Below are positions 27,201 to 38,791 of a DNA stretch of 64,000 bases, one piece after another. The stretch lies in contig NC_135045.1 in NCBI RefSeq assembly GCF_051020975.1, forward strand, positions 4,652,501 to 4,716,500, given 5' to 3'. This stretch comes from Osmia lignaria lignaria (lineage: Eukaryota; Arthropoda; Insecta; Hymenoptera; Megachilidae). Position 1 is the first letter of the stretch. Every line of letters starts with the position of its first letter. The notes beneath the pieces were generated by a model. That model ran no database searches, was not told where the DNA came from, and saw only the letters and a list, made by a program, of their open reading frames with translations. The position numbers and the translations under genes were made by a program.

Positions 27201-29386
27201 ATATACAAATATATGTGTCTTGTTTACATCAGAGGCATTTAGGTCAACTTATAATCAGTTCAGTTCAAATCCAGTATTCAAACTACTCTCATGTTGTACT
27301 CTGTGCTGAAACAAATTTTGATAAAATTTTAATAAAACATGGTGCCATGTGATTGTTGTTTAATCTGTCGACGAAATGACAATATAAATTTAATTTAATT
27401 TTAATTGCAATAACATTGGATTGTTTTCATAGGTCTGGGCCACAATTAACCCAGCTCCACCCTTGCAAGAGAAAGAAGGTTCCTTTTTTAATTTAATCTA
27501 ATTTAAGGGTTATTTGCATTTCGATATAATCGAGAGGAGAAATCTCGCGGTCTCTTTCAACTGTTATCCAGAATATCAAACTGTGGCACGTGTCCATCCA
27601 AGAAGTAATTAATGATCGCTAATTATCGGGCATCTGGGATTGAAAGGAATTCTTATTTACTGCAGAAAGGTGGATGTCCATTTGTGGAAAGAGAGAAACA
27701 AGAAAAACATGCTAACGAATTCTATTGTGAGACACGTGCCGCTGTCCGCCCACGCTTTTCGAAACAGAAAATCTTTTTTCTTTCTTTCTCTTGCCAATAT
27801 AACAAATGGAAAAAGGGTTACCGATCACTGTCGCCCCTTTTTCCAGTTTCCGCTTTGTTCATGGTATTTTTCATCTGGAATGAATTTTCGTGCCAATTTT
27901 CCTAACGCTTTTGTGACTTTGATGTTCAGCCCTTCGTTGCATGATCTTTTTTTTAATTTTGAAAAGAAATGCAAACAATAAAAAATATTTTTGTATTTTC
28001 AAAATTTATAATCATGAACGTTATAAATATTATAAATAATTGTCTGATTTAAAGGTAATTGAATTAAGAAAAAATAAGATTAATTTTTTGATGTGGGCAT
28101 GATATACTTTATTTACAATATTTTACATTAACATCAAATTTTTCAGACCTTTTCATAAAATCATTAAATAATTACACAAAACTGTTGCTACTTAATATCT
28201 AATTTTTTCTATTCTTTTAAGCTACTTAAATAGTTATCACTTAGATTAATCATAATTATCATTCTTTGGCTTCATATAAATATAAATGGACGGTTTACAA
28301 TTGATTTAAAAATTATGAATTATAAGTTGCTTTACAAATATTCATGACTAGCTATAAAATATATAAATAATACATTGACACTATCTCTAACGATGAAGCT
28401 CTATTAAATATTTAAAAGATCAAAGTACACAGCTGTAAGTGAAAAGACATTATTCTACAAAGCTTTTGATTATCATAATTTTAATTACGACGATATCAGA
28501 TTCAATTACACTTAGAATTGATTATAATATTATTAGAGGATTCTTCATCCTGATTTGTAAATTCATAAATTATTAAATACAGGTGCAGATAATTAAAAAA
28601 TATTTTAATTAAGAATATCATACTAATGAAAGTTGTGAAAACAATGGATCCTAAAACATTAGAACAATATAATGGCACTAAATATGTTTAAATTGTATTT
28701 TTCAATTCTTGTGCATCTCATTAATTAAATACATACAATATTAATCAATAATTCATGCAATGAATTTTTCTAGTACATAATATAAAAATTACCTAGAATG
28801 CAATAATTCACACTAGATTGCAAATAATTTGCTAATCTAACGCATATTTAATGCTATAAAATATTTCTTTGGATCATTAGCCGTCTTTACCTTTATACGA
28901 TTTTTAAATAAAAAATAAGTATAAATTACAAGCAAGTTAATTTTCATTAGCACACACAAAACTCACTGAAAATTAATTAAAATAAACACATAGTTGAACA
29001 ATTGAGTTATAATAATACCTTTTTTTTTGCGCTCTTATATTTAAAGTTCGAGATACACTACTTAACATACTATTAGTAACAATTGTATTTAAAGTAATAT
29101 CAACTTTCAGATGATGATGGCCGGCTCTTTTTTGACAGTATCAGTTTTTAAACAAAAGGGAAATAGTATAAAATGTAAAATTTAGAAATATAAAATTAAA
29201 TTTAAATCGTCATTGCCATTCTTTTCGAGGCTGTAAAAATTAATAAACATTTAAAAAGGGCACAGGTGAGTACCAAAATGTCACATACTACCCATAAGAT
29301 AATTACCTATTAAATTTCTTATCTACATAAATACTACCTTCTAATATCATTTAATTAACATTTTTGTAATAATCTCACACAAGCAT
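21201..29386. other. Gene desert, right part
   Basis: No gene is recognised. An A/T-phased patch lies at 22,015-22,130, and a GC-richer block at 22,270-22,510. Frames at 24,467-24,913 (minus, 148 codons) and 25,416-25,841 (plus, 141 codons) have no recognisable domain and unconvincing composition, so they are not called. The sequence from about 28,000 to 29,386 is very AT-rich and contains the 3' flank of the second bHLH gene. Confidence 0.5.
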
Positions 29387-31423
29387 TTATTGCCACTTCT
29401 CGTCGTGTCTCTGTAGAAGATCACACAAAGCGGCGATGTATGTTTGTGCCATTTGAAGAGTTTCGAATTTACTCAATTTGTGATCTGCTCCAAGACTTGG
29501 TACAACTTCGCGTAATTTATCAAAAGCATCGTTTAATCCATTCATACGACGTCTTTCACGAGCATTCGCCGCGAGACGCCGACGCTTTAATACGCTTGGT
29601 GATGGTGGTATGTCTCTGGAACGTCGTCTTCCTCTTCGAGGGCTATTGGTTGGTGATACCTGTTTCTGGAAAAGGAGCATTAATATTTTTTCCTTTTTAA
29701 TTAAACTACATATGATTTTTTACATAAATCAGTCTTTTGAAACACTTACTAATGAAATGAAATCAGTTTTAAACATGTAATATTTAAAATTTTTTAAACA
29801 AAAACCACGTATTTTTTTTTTTTAAATATCCTTTAATATCTTGTCAATATTGCAAATAATATCTTAGAAGTTTGAAAAAGCATCGATCTTAGTGTGTGAC
29901 AACATCTCACGGATGTCAGATGATAAATTAAAGATTGTAACTGCTGATCAAATGATTTATGACACGAGTATTGAATACCTTTAACCGTTTGACGCAGACC
30001 TTTATGCATTTTTCCTAACCCTTCTAACTATCCTTTTACTTTATTCTACCAGGAATGATTGGATAATTCTATTCGTGTATCCTCATCAAGTGAAACTGCA
30101 ACTTCGTTTAAAATTTGATAACTTTCGAAAATTTTATAGAAAAATATTTCAAGTTCTTTTAAATTCAAGAAATGAAAAATTATTTTCTTTTAGTTGGACT
30201 TAGGAAATACTAACGCTCTCCTAGCACAATACTAGCGCTATACTAACGCTCTACTAGTACAGTACTAGAAGTTTATTAACATTTTACCAACACTATACTA
30301 ATTACATGGAAAATGAGTATAACATTCTGAAGTAATATTTTCTTAATGTTCCCATAATTATACCAATAAATATTTGTCAAGTAGACAAGTTAGTCATTCT
30401 ATGTCGTAACTCACCTGTGCAGACGTAACAGGTTCCCAACAGTTTCTTCGTTGTTCAATGTTCATTCGCATTGGTTTCTCGGTTTGGAGGATTTGAAACT
30501 TCTGTTCCTGAGGTGGTGTTTCGTAACAGTAAGCCGGTGAGTGATATTCCAAGGAACTGTCTTCATGTAGTATCGAACTTGGTGAAGCTGTGTGACTTAT
30601 CACGTGTTGAGGCTCGTATCTGTTGAGTACACGCTGATCTTAAAGGTCCTAATCGTTTATAGCATTTTATATATACAAAGTAGTAGTGCAAAAATTTCAA
30701 CAAATAACGACTAAATATGTACGATAGTGATTTCGTGATAGTGCACCCAGGAAAATGAGTTAATATCTGTTGATTTATTTGGTAACATAGAAGGTCTGAA
30801 AAAATTTCATGATAGAAAAGTATTACAAAATAACGCTTATGGCATATTAATTTAAAACTTAATGCTTGAAGAAAATAACTATATAATATTTTCGTCGATA
30901 TTCTTAATACAAATTGAATAATTCTTTATTGGGATATAATTTTCATTTTTTTATCTTTTATATTCCAACGAAGAATCAACCATTTTGTATTCAGGTTAAT
31001 AATGAAACCTTTATATGGTTATTTTCCTCAAGCTTTAAATTGATGTACCATAAGTATCATTTGGTGATAGTTTTATGTCATGAATTTGCACCAAACTACT
31101 TCCTACGTTTCCAAATCTTGAGCTTACCTTTGCGGGGTTACAGGTGTCAAAACACTGAAAGAACTTCTTTCGTACGAATCTGGAGTTCTCGAATATTTCA
31201 CGACTACTTCTTTCTCATAACCGATCGTTTCACTTTCTTTTCGCGGAGTTAATTCACCTTTATTCCCGTAATTTTCTGCGTAGGGAACTTTAATGGAGTC
31301 ATAATCAGGGGAATTGTATGGAGAAGGATATAATGTATCATAGGTTCTTGTTGTAGTAGGATATGTGTTAGTTATTATTTCAGTAGAAATTGGATAATCT
31401 TGATGATTTGACAAAAGAGCCAT
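29387..31423 (-). CDS. Second atonal-family bHLH factor, three exons
   Basis: Exons on the minus strand are 31,423-31,128, 30,619-30,415 and 29,665-29,387. Donors GTAAGC and GTGAGT and acceptors AACAG and TCCAG fit, and the frame is continuous, giving 259 residues. The bHLH domain lies in the last exon, residues about 194-253: LAANARERRRM with N201 and E204, helix 1 NGLNDAFDKLREVVPSL, helix 2 KLSKFETLQMAQTYIAAL, then a short tail ending EKWQ. A basic stretch RRGRRRSR precedes it. Exons 1 and 2 encode Tyr/Pro/Ser/Thr-rich sequence without a domain I know. The bHLH is nearly the same as that of the gene at 11,011, in the same orientation. It could be the cato or amos counterpart; I cannot decide. 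By family it should bind E-boxes in the nucleus with Daughterless. An AATAAA overlaps the stop codon. Confidence 0.85.
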
Positions 31424-32350
31424 CCTTTATTGAAATCAATCACTTTGTTTCCTTCCACCAATTCAACTTTAATTAAAAAACTTCTTCACACTTTTCAAAC
31501 TTTTCATTAAATTTTAAATATTTTTTTTAATTGTTGTTTGCGTCAATGACCCTTTAAAATCATATTGAGATTTTGAAAATGATCAAAAAAATAATAGCTA
31601 ATACAAATATTAGAAATTATCAATTTAAACAAATTTTTGAATAAAATTTCAAATTGAATCCTTCTGAATCCTTAGATCATAATTGCACAGCAGTACTAAC
31701 ACTTAGTTCCTCGATGATCATTATTTTGCTATTCTTATCACTGGTCCCAGTTCTTCTAAAACAACCACACAAAATATGAAATTTCATCAGAACTCTTAAT
31801 TTTTCACTTTCAATCACAAACTCTGCTCATCTGCATGTCACAGCAAATATGAAGAGTACAATTCAGGCAACACATTGTTGAAGTGTACAATTGAAACATC
31901 ACTATCAATGTTGATATTAATTTCAAACTTTTTAGAATTCTAATCAGCTCGTGGTCACTTAGAAGTAATTACATTAGGACGAGTGTCATTACTGGTATGA
32001 TAGCGAAGAAACAATAGAATGAAGTCAGTGATCCTCGCGGTGTAAAGGCTGAAGTATGAGTGTGGCGCGTGCCGCAGCGTCCTTCAGCACATCAACATAT
32101 GGTTCCCATTTCGTTTCATGTCCATTCTATAGTTGCACCTGGTGGGCCCATCCTGGACTCCTTCTGTACCTACCCTCTCTTCTTTTTCTTCTTCTTCATC
32201 GGCGCTACTTTATCCTGTTGAAAGCTACCGCCGCCACCGTCGTTACTTTTTTTTCTTTTCGTCCTTTCTTATCGTACCTTATCTGCTCGGCTTACACAGA
32301 AGCTGAACACTTCCTGAAGAACGGGGAGAGTTAGTACCTGTTGATTTAGA
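31424..32350 (-). promoter_or_regulatory. Upstream region of the second bHLH gene
   Basis: AT-rich for about 600 bp and then GC-richer from 32,030 to 32,340. Near 32,095 and 32,138 it includes CATATG and CACCTG E-boxes. A promoter or enhancer role is inferred from position. No TATA box was assigned and no upstream exon is supported. Confidence 0.25.
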
Positions 32351-34585
32351 TAGCGCGGACCAAGGAGGGAGTACCTGTTGTTGATTTAAATTCCGTTAGA
32401 AGAGGTGGAAGGGGTTGATTAAAGGGAGAATCTTTGGGAAAATTTAAAGGGTTCCAGGTTTGTCGCTGAAGAGTGAGATTTTCATATTTTTGTAGGAGGG
32501 TATAGAGGTTGGAATTATGTTATTTGAAAAATGTTAGATTTAATATTTTAATATTATAATTTTGCAGAATTCTAATATTCCAAAATTTAATATTTCAAAA
32601 TTGTAATACTCCAGGATTCCAATATTCCAATACTTCAACCACTTATTCAACTATTTTATTATTCCAAAATTTTTACTATTTAATCGAAACTAACGTTTTC
32701 TAACCATTTCTCGACCCCCGAAGATATAAAAAATTTTTAACTACGATCCAAGGGTGACGATATGTTCCATGCTGAAAATTTACTTCCAATTTCCGATTTT
32801 CCGCCCTTTGTCTCTTGTAAAGGAAACGCTTGGACAGACTTTCGCTGTTCTGTCAGTTCATTTCAGGGAAGTAGCAGATGCTTTTATAATAGAAGCTACG
32901 GAAATGTAATAACTGCATATAATATGCGTATCTTATTCGTGGTTGTAATAAAAAGAAGACACAAAGGAAGTGGAAACAATGAGGAGACAGTATCCTTTAT
33001 GTAGATCAATGAATCTTAGTGTATGCAATATTCCATTCACCGACATGAAATATAAAAATGACTAATTAATGTTATGAATTGTTCGTACAAAATTATAACA
33101 ACTCAAATTCTAATAATATACTTACTGTTCTGTTAATAAAATCAATCATTTCCTCTTAATATTTCCATACTAATTAAATGTTCCTAATTTCAATTGTTGA
33201 GTTATTGTAACATCAACGTAATGAAAGATGCTAATCGAATTTATCGTTAATGAAACGAGCAAAAAAGCTGTCGAAATGGAGGAAAATTAGCAAAATGCAA
33301 CGGTTGTGTCTCGGGGCGAATCGCCTTGAGACAATTAAAGATATCCATCTCGCAGCGGTATCTACCCCTGTTAAGAAGGGGCCACTGGCACGGCGCGTGC
33401 CCTCAGCGAACGAGCAACTGGGACGCATGACGAAAGGAGCTGCAAGGTGTTACCCCGGCGAATGCTGGAGATTTTAGGATAAAGAGTGCCGACCAAGGGG
33501 GAAAAAACTGTCTCGGAAGCACTCAGACGTGAAGGCACACCGTCCTTCCGAGGATTGAAGTCCGTTAACCCAGGATAAGGAGGTAATTTTTTCAGGGCAC
33601 TCTAATCGATGACAGAAAACGTTTATGGTGTCGATTTTCTTGCGGTGTCCTTTATTCAACCCGAGACACTTTCGACACCTTGTTTGCAGGTTGTGAGATT
33701 TTTTGGGATATTCATTAACGAAAGTCTGTTAATAAGTTTTGGACTAAAAACCAATTAATAAATTTTTTATCATTAAGTTCTCCATTGTTCAGATGAAATA
33801 ATAATAATTAGGGGTGCTATAATTCAAAGGAAACAAATATAATAAATATAATATTTTTAGGTATTATTCAGTTATGAATCATAATTGACTTCTAAATCTT
33901 TGCAATTTTCATTTGTCACATATGGTCCTTAGGGTTCATTTCGTTGATGAAAATTGGTCATCGATGAATAAGCTCGTAAACTGTGACGAGTCGTTAACAA
34001 GTTTTTATCGAGGTTCGAATGACTTGTTCGATAGACACATTGGTGAACGAAAATCAATTAAGCCCAGGTGGGGCACGTGCCGAGTGTGTGATAGATTGGT
34101 GGTACCGTTTTCAGTGTCGACAATGTATTTCTCTGGAAAAGGAATCGTCTCTCGGGAACCATATGGTGTAGCAGGCGTATGATACCGACTCATTGTCAGT
34201 GCACGTGGAACATCAAATTCGTACCTTTTCTTCGTAAAATACAGGATTCGAAAATACAATTTCAAAGGAAGACACGATATGTACTTTTTCGTTCAACAGT
34301 TGTTGGTCGACTGCAAATATTTATACGTTTACATGTATGTCACAAATGAATATTTGAAATGAATAAATGAAGTTTTGATTTGCACAATGAAATATTACTT
34401 TTCAGTATTTCTCTAGAATATATTAAGAACAATTCTAACAAGACAACAATTACTCCGTTTTTATTTCATCTGTTTACACACATAAACGGACTTACAATTT
34501 GTGTTGTTCATATTAACAAGTATTTACTTGGTTCTGACGATTTGTCAAGAAACCTTCAAATTAACCCTTGTTAATTGTTCAGTAA
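32351..34585. other. Intergenic between bHLH gene and odorant receptor
   Basis: A/T-phased words occur at 32,520-32,670 and a GC-richer block lies at 33,280-33,600. A minus-strand frame from ATG 34,193 to 34,005 (62 residues, begins MSRYHTPATPYGSRETIPFP) has a reasonable start context but no recognisable domain, so it is only noted. The receptor's 3' UTR runs left from 34,585; a minus-strand AATAAA lies at 34,465-34,460. Confidence 0.4.
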
Positions 34586-37455
34586 TTATTGAAATGAACA
34601 TAAAACCGTACTATAAGAGAACGACCTACGTAGTACCTTAAAAAAATATTTAAGAAATGAATAATTTTTGTTTATAATTATATAACATAATTATATATTG
34701 ATATCATATCTAATGTTTAAAATAGTATACAAAAAATTAAATAATTTAGTGATAATTCTCTTCCTGTAATCTAATGTTTGTAATACAAGAATAATATTTT
34801 ATTAATGATTATAAATCTTACCGTACTGAAGTTCTCCATATTCAAAGTGTAAAGTTTACAAGCTGTTAATTTAGGAGTTGTTATACTTTTCAGTAGCATA
34901 ATCCTTAAAAGTGTCCTAGTGTTAATGGATGACTGATACCATTTATTATTTGTTCTGAAAATTGCAATTCTTAACAGAAATTCGTTAGCAAATATTTTAT
35001 TAATTACTTATCTATCCGTTAGATGTGTTAAGAAATGAAATGAAATAAATAAATAAAAATTCTAAATAAAAATAAAAATTCTTACGTATGTTCAAAAATT
35101 CGTTCAGTATAATCTATTAATCGTTGTCCTGGCCAACTGACGAACAAAAGATCGCATAGCAAACTAATAGTAAGTGAGACATACTGGAGTGCCTTGTTAG
35201 GAGCACTTAAATGTACAATCGCCTGATTATAAGAAAATATAAAAATTTATAATAAATAACAACGAATCATTGATGAATTTGAAAAAATTGAAACTGACCT
35301 GAAATTGAGTGAAGCTTACACAAATCATGTTGAATCCTAATTGGAAGAAGTAAGACATTGTGTTGGCGTTTTCAATGATGTCAGCGAATCTTTGTTAATT
35401 TGGAAAGATTGTTAATGGAATAATACAATATAAATAGAGAAGGATCTGAAATAGTTGATACTAACTCGATTATATGTTTGTGTAACTTCACACAGCTCTT
35501 TGCATTTTGGTACCACATGTCTTCCTGTTTGTCTGGATGCAGGTCTATGTCCATACTGTCAGTTTCTACACAATTTTCCAGTTTATATCTATAATAATAA
35601 TTATATTAATACAGGGCCGGCTCAAAGAATTATTGGTCCCATGGAAAAATCATTTTGGGGCCCTCTTTTATATATGATTATAAACATAAAAAAATATTTG
35701 AATCCCGTCGTGTCAATGATTCATAAGGGGATTAACCAATTTATTTATTTATATATTTATTGCAATATGAAAAATTACCTAAGAATTTCACAAAGTCCGC
35801 ACTCGTGTATCACAAAGATGATTATTACCGAGTCGACGGCCACTACTATTGCGGCGTATGCAATTGTACCAATGTACGAGTGCACCAGAAGTATATAATA
35901 ATATTTGTCCACATCCACGAAATGTTCGATACGAAAAGTTAGCGGTCGTTCTCCGTTAAGGTTGTAAAGTCCTAAAGCGTCAGCTGCGTTCAGGATACAC
36001 GACATCCCCGCGAATGGTGTTATCATACCGAATAATAGCCCTATGGTTATTAATCTCAACTTATTCTTTGCTTTATTTTTTTAATATACTTAAATGTAGA
36101 AAAGTAAAAGGACTTGGGATAAGTTTAGAAAATATTAACACTTTGCCGTCGGATAATGTAGTAGTACGTCTTTTCAAGAATAAAAGGTGAGAATGGTTGA
36201 CGTAGTAATACGTCTTTTTCAAAATAAGAACTGAGAGCGGTTGACATCATAGTACGTCAAGACTGTAAATCGTATAATTATGGTTCTTAGAATCAAAGGG
36301 GTACAAATGGCATAATTTTTTTTCTTTAATTACAGTATTTCCAAACATGTCACTTACATCCCTTTAGTTCCAAGTATCTCAATTACAAACCTTTTTATTA
36401 CTACTACTATTGACAAGGTGGAAAATATGGCAATTCTTATCAAATTATTATGCCTAATTAAATATTTTAGGTAAATGAATATTCTATTTACTAAATGCAA
36501 TATTTCCATGAAATAATCTCACCTCCAAAATTGGTAACAATTCTATTTCCCTCTGCATATTGTTGACGAATAATATCGTATTCTTTGTCAAATTTTTTAT
36601 AAATTTTCCAATCTTCTTGCATTATATCCAATAAACGTTTCATCTGTACAGAACGTTTGGTTTGATTTAATATAAACAATGATATGTACGCCGATAAAAA
36701 CGTTAATGTACCTGATCGTAATTGTATATAAAATTGATATACTTAGCAAGACACATCAAACTAATTATAAAAGGTGCAAAACCTTCTAGAAAGGACTCCG
36801 TATCACTGGCGACAGAGGCAGCCACCAAACCGCCGCCCTAAAAACTCAACAGACCAATATTACAAAAAATCTTTTGCAAAGAAGCATTAAGAAATAATTT
36901 CTTTCTTTTTTAATCTTGATAGTTTCAAAACCTCAATGACTGTTCAATTTCATATTTTTTTTATACTTAACAAAATTATTGATGGAAATTTATATTTGAG
37001 AACTTTGTTTACGGTATTCTGAGAAATTAATAATTTTCATTGGCGTAAAAATTTCAAATCCTAAAATCTTCAAATCCTCATATTCTGAAATCCACCAAAT
37101 TCTTAAATTTTGAAGCTCCAAGACTCCAAAAAATCTAGAATTACGAGGATCTGTTCCATCTCACAAAAAAGTCTTAGTTACGCCATTAAAGTATTAACTT
37201 ACATAAAATATAACTATTCATTTTAATAGCAGAAATGAAAAATTAAATACAAACTATTAGAGAATGTTTATGGAAGTGTAAATATATATACGTTTCACAA
37301 AGTTGCAGTACCTGAAGAATCACTTGAGTAGCAATAATTGGAATATAAATAATTCTAACAAGAAACTTTTGCAAGAAAGTTTGATAGGGCCAGAGGCCAA
37401 TAATACACAAGTAATATTTACAATTTCGTAAATACTTATATTGAGCACTATCCAT
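34586..37455 (-). CDS. Odorant receptor (insect 7tm_6 family), nine exons
   Basis: Minus-strand exons: 37,455-37,312; 36,837-36,712; 36,643-36,523; 36,070-35,779; 35,588-35,466; 35,389-35,299; 35,222-35,086; 34,954-34,822; 34,636-34,586. Phases agree throughout, giving 405 residues with no internal stop, normal for the family. Hallmarks: N-terminal IIGLWPYQ, mid-protein VDVDKYYYILLVHSYIGTIA, then SWPGQRLIDYTERIFE, and a C-terminal KLTACKLYTLNMENFSTVLR followed by SYSTVL. Family knowledge: a multi-pass membrane ligand-gated channel subunit working with Orco in olfactory neuron dendrites. The exon-4 acceptor (AATAAAG before 36,070) has a poor pyrimidine tract, the weakest point of the model. 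Introns hold a MITE (37,038) and other repeat scraps. It is a single receptor with no neighbour in this window. The ligand cannot be inferred. Confidence 0.85.
35612..35700. mobile_element. Possible transposon scrap in receptor intron
   Basis: The intron between receptor exons 4 and 5 contains CAGGGCCGGCTCAAAG followed by a GGGGCCCTC word about 35 bp on. GC-rich CAGGGCCGG ends are common in small DNA transposons. No second terminus or target duplication was found, so this is a tentative fragment. Confidence 0.25.
36158..36245. repeat. Two-copy 44-bp tandem repeat in receptor intron
   Basis: Two adjacent diverged units begin GTAGTAGTACGTC (36,158) and GTAGTAATACGTC (36,202) and each ends GGTTGAC. 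Just upstream, TTAACACTTTGCCGTCGG at 36,135 resembles a piggyBac-like element end. It lies between receptor exons 3 and 4. Confidence 0.5.
37038..37188. mobile_element. Short MITE-like insertion in receptor intron 1
   Basis: CATTGGCGTAA at 37,038 is partly inverted as TTACGCCATT at 37,178; eight bases, TGGCGTAA, match exactly. The 150-bp interior is made of phased A/T words such as TTTCAAATCCTAAAATC. It is a relative of the 6,995-7,268 element. It does not disturb the splice sites of the receptor. Confidence 0.5.
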
Positions 37456-38660
37456 TCTGATATTTTTACGATGATTCCTTCTGAAAGACTGGCTTCACAA
37501 TTCTTTGTACAAATCATCGATGTCGTTCTCGAAGCAGATGGTATAATATCATTAAATATTCCGTTTGGAGAGTAGTATAATTGTGCAATAGACATAATTA
37601 CAGAAAATTGATTTATTTAATTATTTAAACAGACTGCTGCATAAAAATGGTGAAAATATAGTTGATAATCTGTTAAAACGATGAACTTAATTTTGTAAAT
37701 TAAGCTCTTTGAGATTTTGTCATTTATGCATATGAAATCAAAGGTAAAGGGAAGTATTTGATATTCTCTTTGAACTGACGATATAAGAAAAGGGTTAATC
37801 TGATAAATGAATAGCAATTATGACATTTTGTGCAAAATTACTTTATTATAAAAACGAATCAGTGAGTTGAACAGTAGGTACAAGTCCAAAAAGCACATTT
37901 TGAAACATGTACTTGAAATATAGCCAGTTTTTGGGTCGACATTAATTATAATTATATAATTAATTCATCATATAATCGTACAATGACATATTTTCTTCTA
38001 TTATTGTTTTTTGAGGATCGAAAATTCCTCCCACCCTAAATGTCAAAGGAATACTAAGGCGACGCGCAAAGGCCGCTACCTTTTTACTTAAACATGCGCA
38101 GTAGGCATGCGCAACAGATATGCGCAGTAGGCATGCGCAGAAGTCTTCTCTTCCTTGTCCAATCCGATATTGTTACGCCATTTTAAATATATGTTGAATT
38201 TACGGCTCTGATAATTTTTGTAAACTAGTTATTTTAAATATTTCTTAACAATTCACAATTGTATTCTATACAATATTATAATTATTTGACTATATACAAG
38301 GTACTATGCATGCTACAATTTAAAAAATTGTAAAAAACCTTCCCCCGCCGAAAACGGCACAGGTGGCGCCATTTAGCAGAAAACTAAGGAAGCAACAACA
38401 TAAAAAATCCTCCCGCAAACTTTTCCTTCTTCAGGCTCTCACCTTTTCCTGAACGCAATCCTAAGGAAATTGACAATGTATGGGAGGAGATCCCATACAT
38501 ATAGACCTGTGCCGCCCCACCACTTGCGTATAAACGTTTACGCAGAAGAATTTAAATGAACATTCACTTTGTTCCTTGTACTTTTTAATTATATATTAAA
38601 TTATATGTATAAAAATCAAGTTTCTATATTAATATAAATTCATATATTTACAAGTCACAT
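37456..38660. other. Intergenic between receptor and bystin
   Basis: Non-coding. The left part is AT-rich and includes the receptor promoter. From 38,040 to 38,530 the sequence is GC-richer and holds the ATGCGCA array (38,094) and an AGGTGGCGC word (38,361-38,369), which resembles the core of fly CTCF sites. No gene is recognisable in this stretch. Confidence 0.4.
38094..38139. repeat. Four ATGCGCA motifs at exact 13-bp spacing
   Basis: ATGCGCA occurs at 38,094, 38,107, 38,120 and 38,133, with alternating six-base spacers GTAGGC, ACAGAT, GTAGGC. The motif matches a half-site of the NRF-1/erect-wing consensus TGCGCATGCGCA. It may be a regulatory cluster or a small tandem repeat; sequence alone cannot decide. 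Confidence 0.5.
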
Positions 38661-38666
38661 TTTATT
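38661..38666 (-). terminator. Poly(A) signal of bystin
   Basis: TTTATT on the plus strand reads AATAAA on the minus strand, about 125 nt past the bystin stop codon. It is the first canonical signal found in a suitable position. Confidence 0.5.
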
Positions 38667-38791
38667 TGTAAAATATTAACAGTGTTTTTAGAATATATAA
38701 AAGATCTTATACTATGAAGGAAGTTAATAATTTACTAAATGTTCTGAATAATTACAGTACAAATTTATACATGTTGATATAACATGAACAT

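Noticed and set aside
34005..34193. 62-codon minus-strand frame with reasonable start context
   Set aside because: Composition is protein-like, but there is no known domain and no linkage to the neighbouring genes.
37320..37595. 91-codon frame overlapping receptor exon 1
   Set aside because: Shadow frame: the neighbouring frame from ATG 37,455 carries the receptor N-terminus with GLWPYQ and a matching donor.
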